Assembly: GCF_950295315.1 (NCBI RefSeq)
Contig: NC_080171.1
Span: 29,642,682 to 29,706,681, forward strand
Length of the DNA stretch: 64,000 bases
Direction: 5' to 3'
Origin: Erinaceus europaeus
Lineage: Eukaryota > Chordata > Mammalia > Eulipotyphla > Erinaceidae
This document shows positions 63,656 through 64,000 of the stretch, piece after piece (position 1 is the stretch's first letter; every line of letters begins with the position of its first letter). The translations under genes were made by a program, and so were the position numbers. The notes beneath the pieces are model-generated. The model made no database searches. It saw only the letters and a list, made by a program, of their open reading frames with translations, and had not been told where the DNA came from.

Positions 63656-63904
63656 GACTAACCACTTCAATAAACAAATAGATAAGTAAGTAAATTACAT
63701 TTAAAGTATGATTCAGTTTACATAAAATATGAAGACAGGCAAAACTAAGATTTCACTGCTTGAAGGATATATTCTTATGCCTGCAGAAAGAAATTACACA
63801 GAAAAGGAAAGGAAGTTAATATAAAATTCCTAATGACAGAGAGAGGGTTGGGTACTGTAATTGGGGAAGTGCCTTCTGCTTTTTGCTTATTAAAACTTTA
63901 AATA

Positions 63905-64000
63905 TAGAAGTCAAGTGGTGGTGCATAAGTACCTAGGGTCAAAACCCCTGGTCCACACCTGCAGGAGGGAAGGTTCACACGAGTGGTGAAACAGGGCTGC
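63905..64000 (+). mobile_element. SINE ERI-B, cut by window end
   Basis: AAGTCAAGTGGTGGTGCATA head, GGTCAAAACCCCTGGTCCAC B box (internal deletion between them), CACCTGCAGGAGGGAAGG. It runs off the end. Confidence 0.85.

Overview
The window looks like repeat-dense nuclear DNA of a placental mammal, most likely a hedgehog (Erinaceus). The evidence is (i) dozens of copies of the tRNA-derived hedgehog-type SINEs, (ii) two fragments of a Vingi-type non-LTR retrotransposon, a clade that as I recall is known among mammals only from hedgehogs, (iii) L1, MaLR/MLT1 and class II ERV sequence. I find no host protein-coding gene, no functional RNA gene, and no operon, CRISPR or prokaryotic feature. The DNA is probably intergenic or deep-intronic.

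Labels used below for the SINEs are mine. ERI-A has a head starting GGGAGTCGGGC and a body ending in CAACAAGGGCAACAAAA. ERI-B has a GGTGGTGCACTTGGTTGAGT-like head and a body containing CCCCACCTGCAG. ERI-C has a minus-strand signature like GAGCCAGACATCAC...CTCATGCTTGAGAGTC. ERI-D has a GATAGCATAATGGTTATG-like head and the body CACCATAAGCCAGAGCTGA. Long forms of A and B share a 3' module (GTGCAGGCACTGAGCCCCAG...AATAACCCTGG). R1 is a long, unidentified, A-tailed interspersed repeat with copies on both strands.

Layout. 1-7.5 kb: an old L1 fragment, SINEs, a candidate solo LTR and a short inverted repeat. 7.5-8.8 kb: a 5'-truncated Vingi element inserted inside a SINE. 9.7-12.8 kb: R1, a solo LTR and SINEs. 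12.86-17.24 kb: a structurally clear class II (betaretrovirus/IAP-like) endogenous retrovirus with two LTRs, a 6-bp target duplication, PBS, broken gag, protease and RT, a polypurine tract, and no integrase or envelope. 17.25-19.3 kb: nested L1, an LTR-like unit with tandem duplications, and a minus-strand solo LTR with 4-bp target duplication. 19.4-30 kb: SINEs, R1, a striking ~595-bp inverted repeat (23.08-23.67 and 25.01-25.60 kb) and an MLT1 LTR. 30-55.5 kb: more SINEs, L1 3' ends, R1 copies, a second Vingi fragment (39.0-39.5 kb) in the same SINE site as the first, a second MLT1, and stretches of apparently unique DNA. 55.5-61.3 kb: an almost full-length, mutated L1 on the minus strand, with target duplication, inserted into a SINE. 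61.3-64 kb: SINEs and degenerate L1.

How the parts relate: the L1 machinery supplies the target-primed reverse transcription that would move the SINEs, and many SINEs here show the expected 10-15-bp target duplications and A-rich tails. The Vingi and the ERV carry their own reverse transcriptase families, but every copy here is truncated or broken. Boundaries of old repeats are approximate, to about 5-20 bp.
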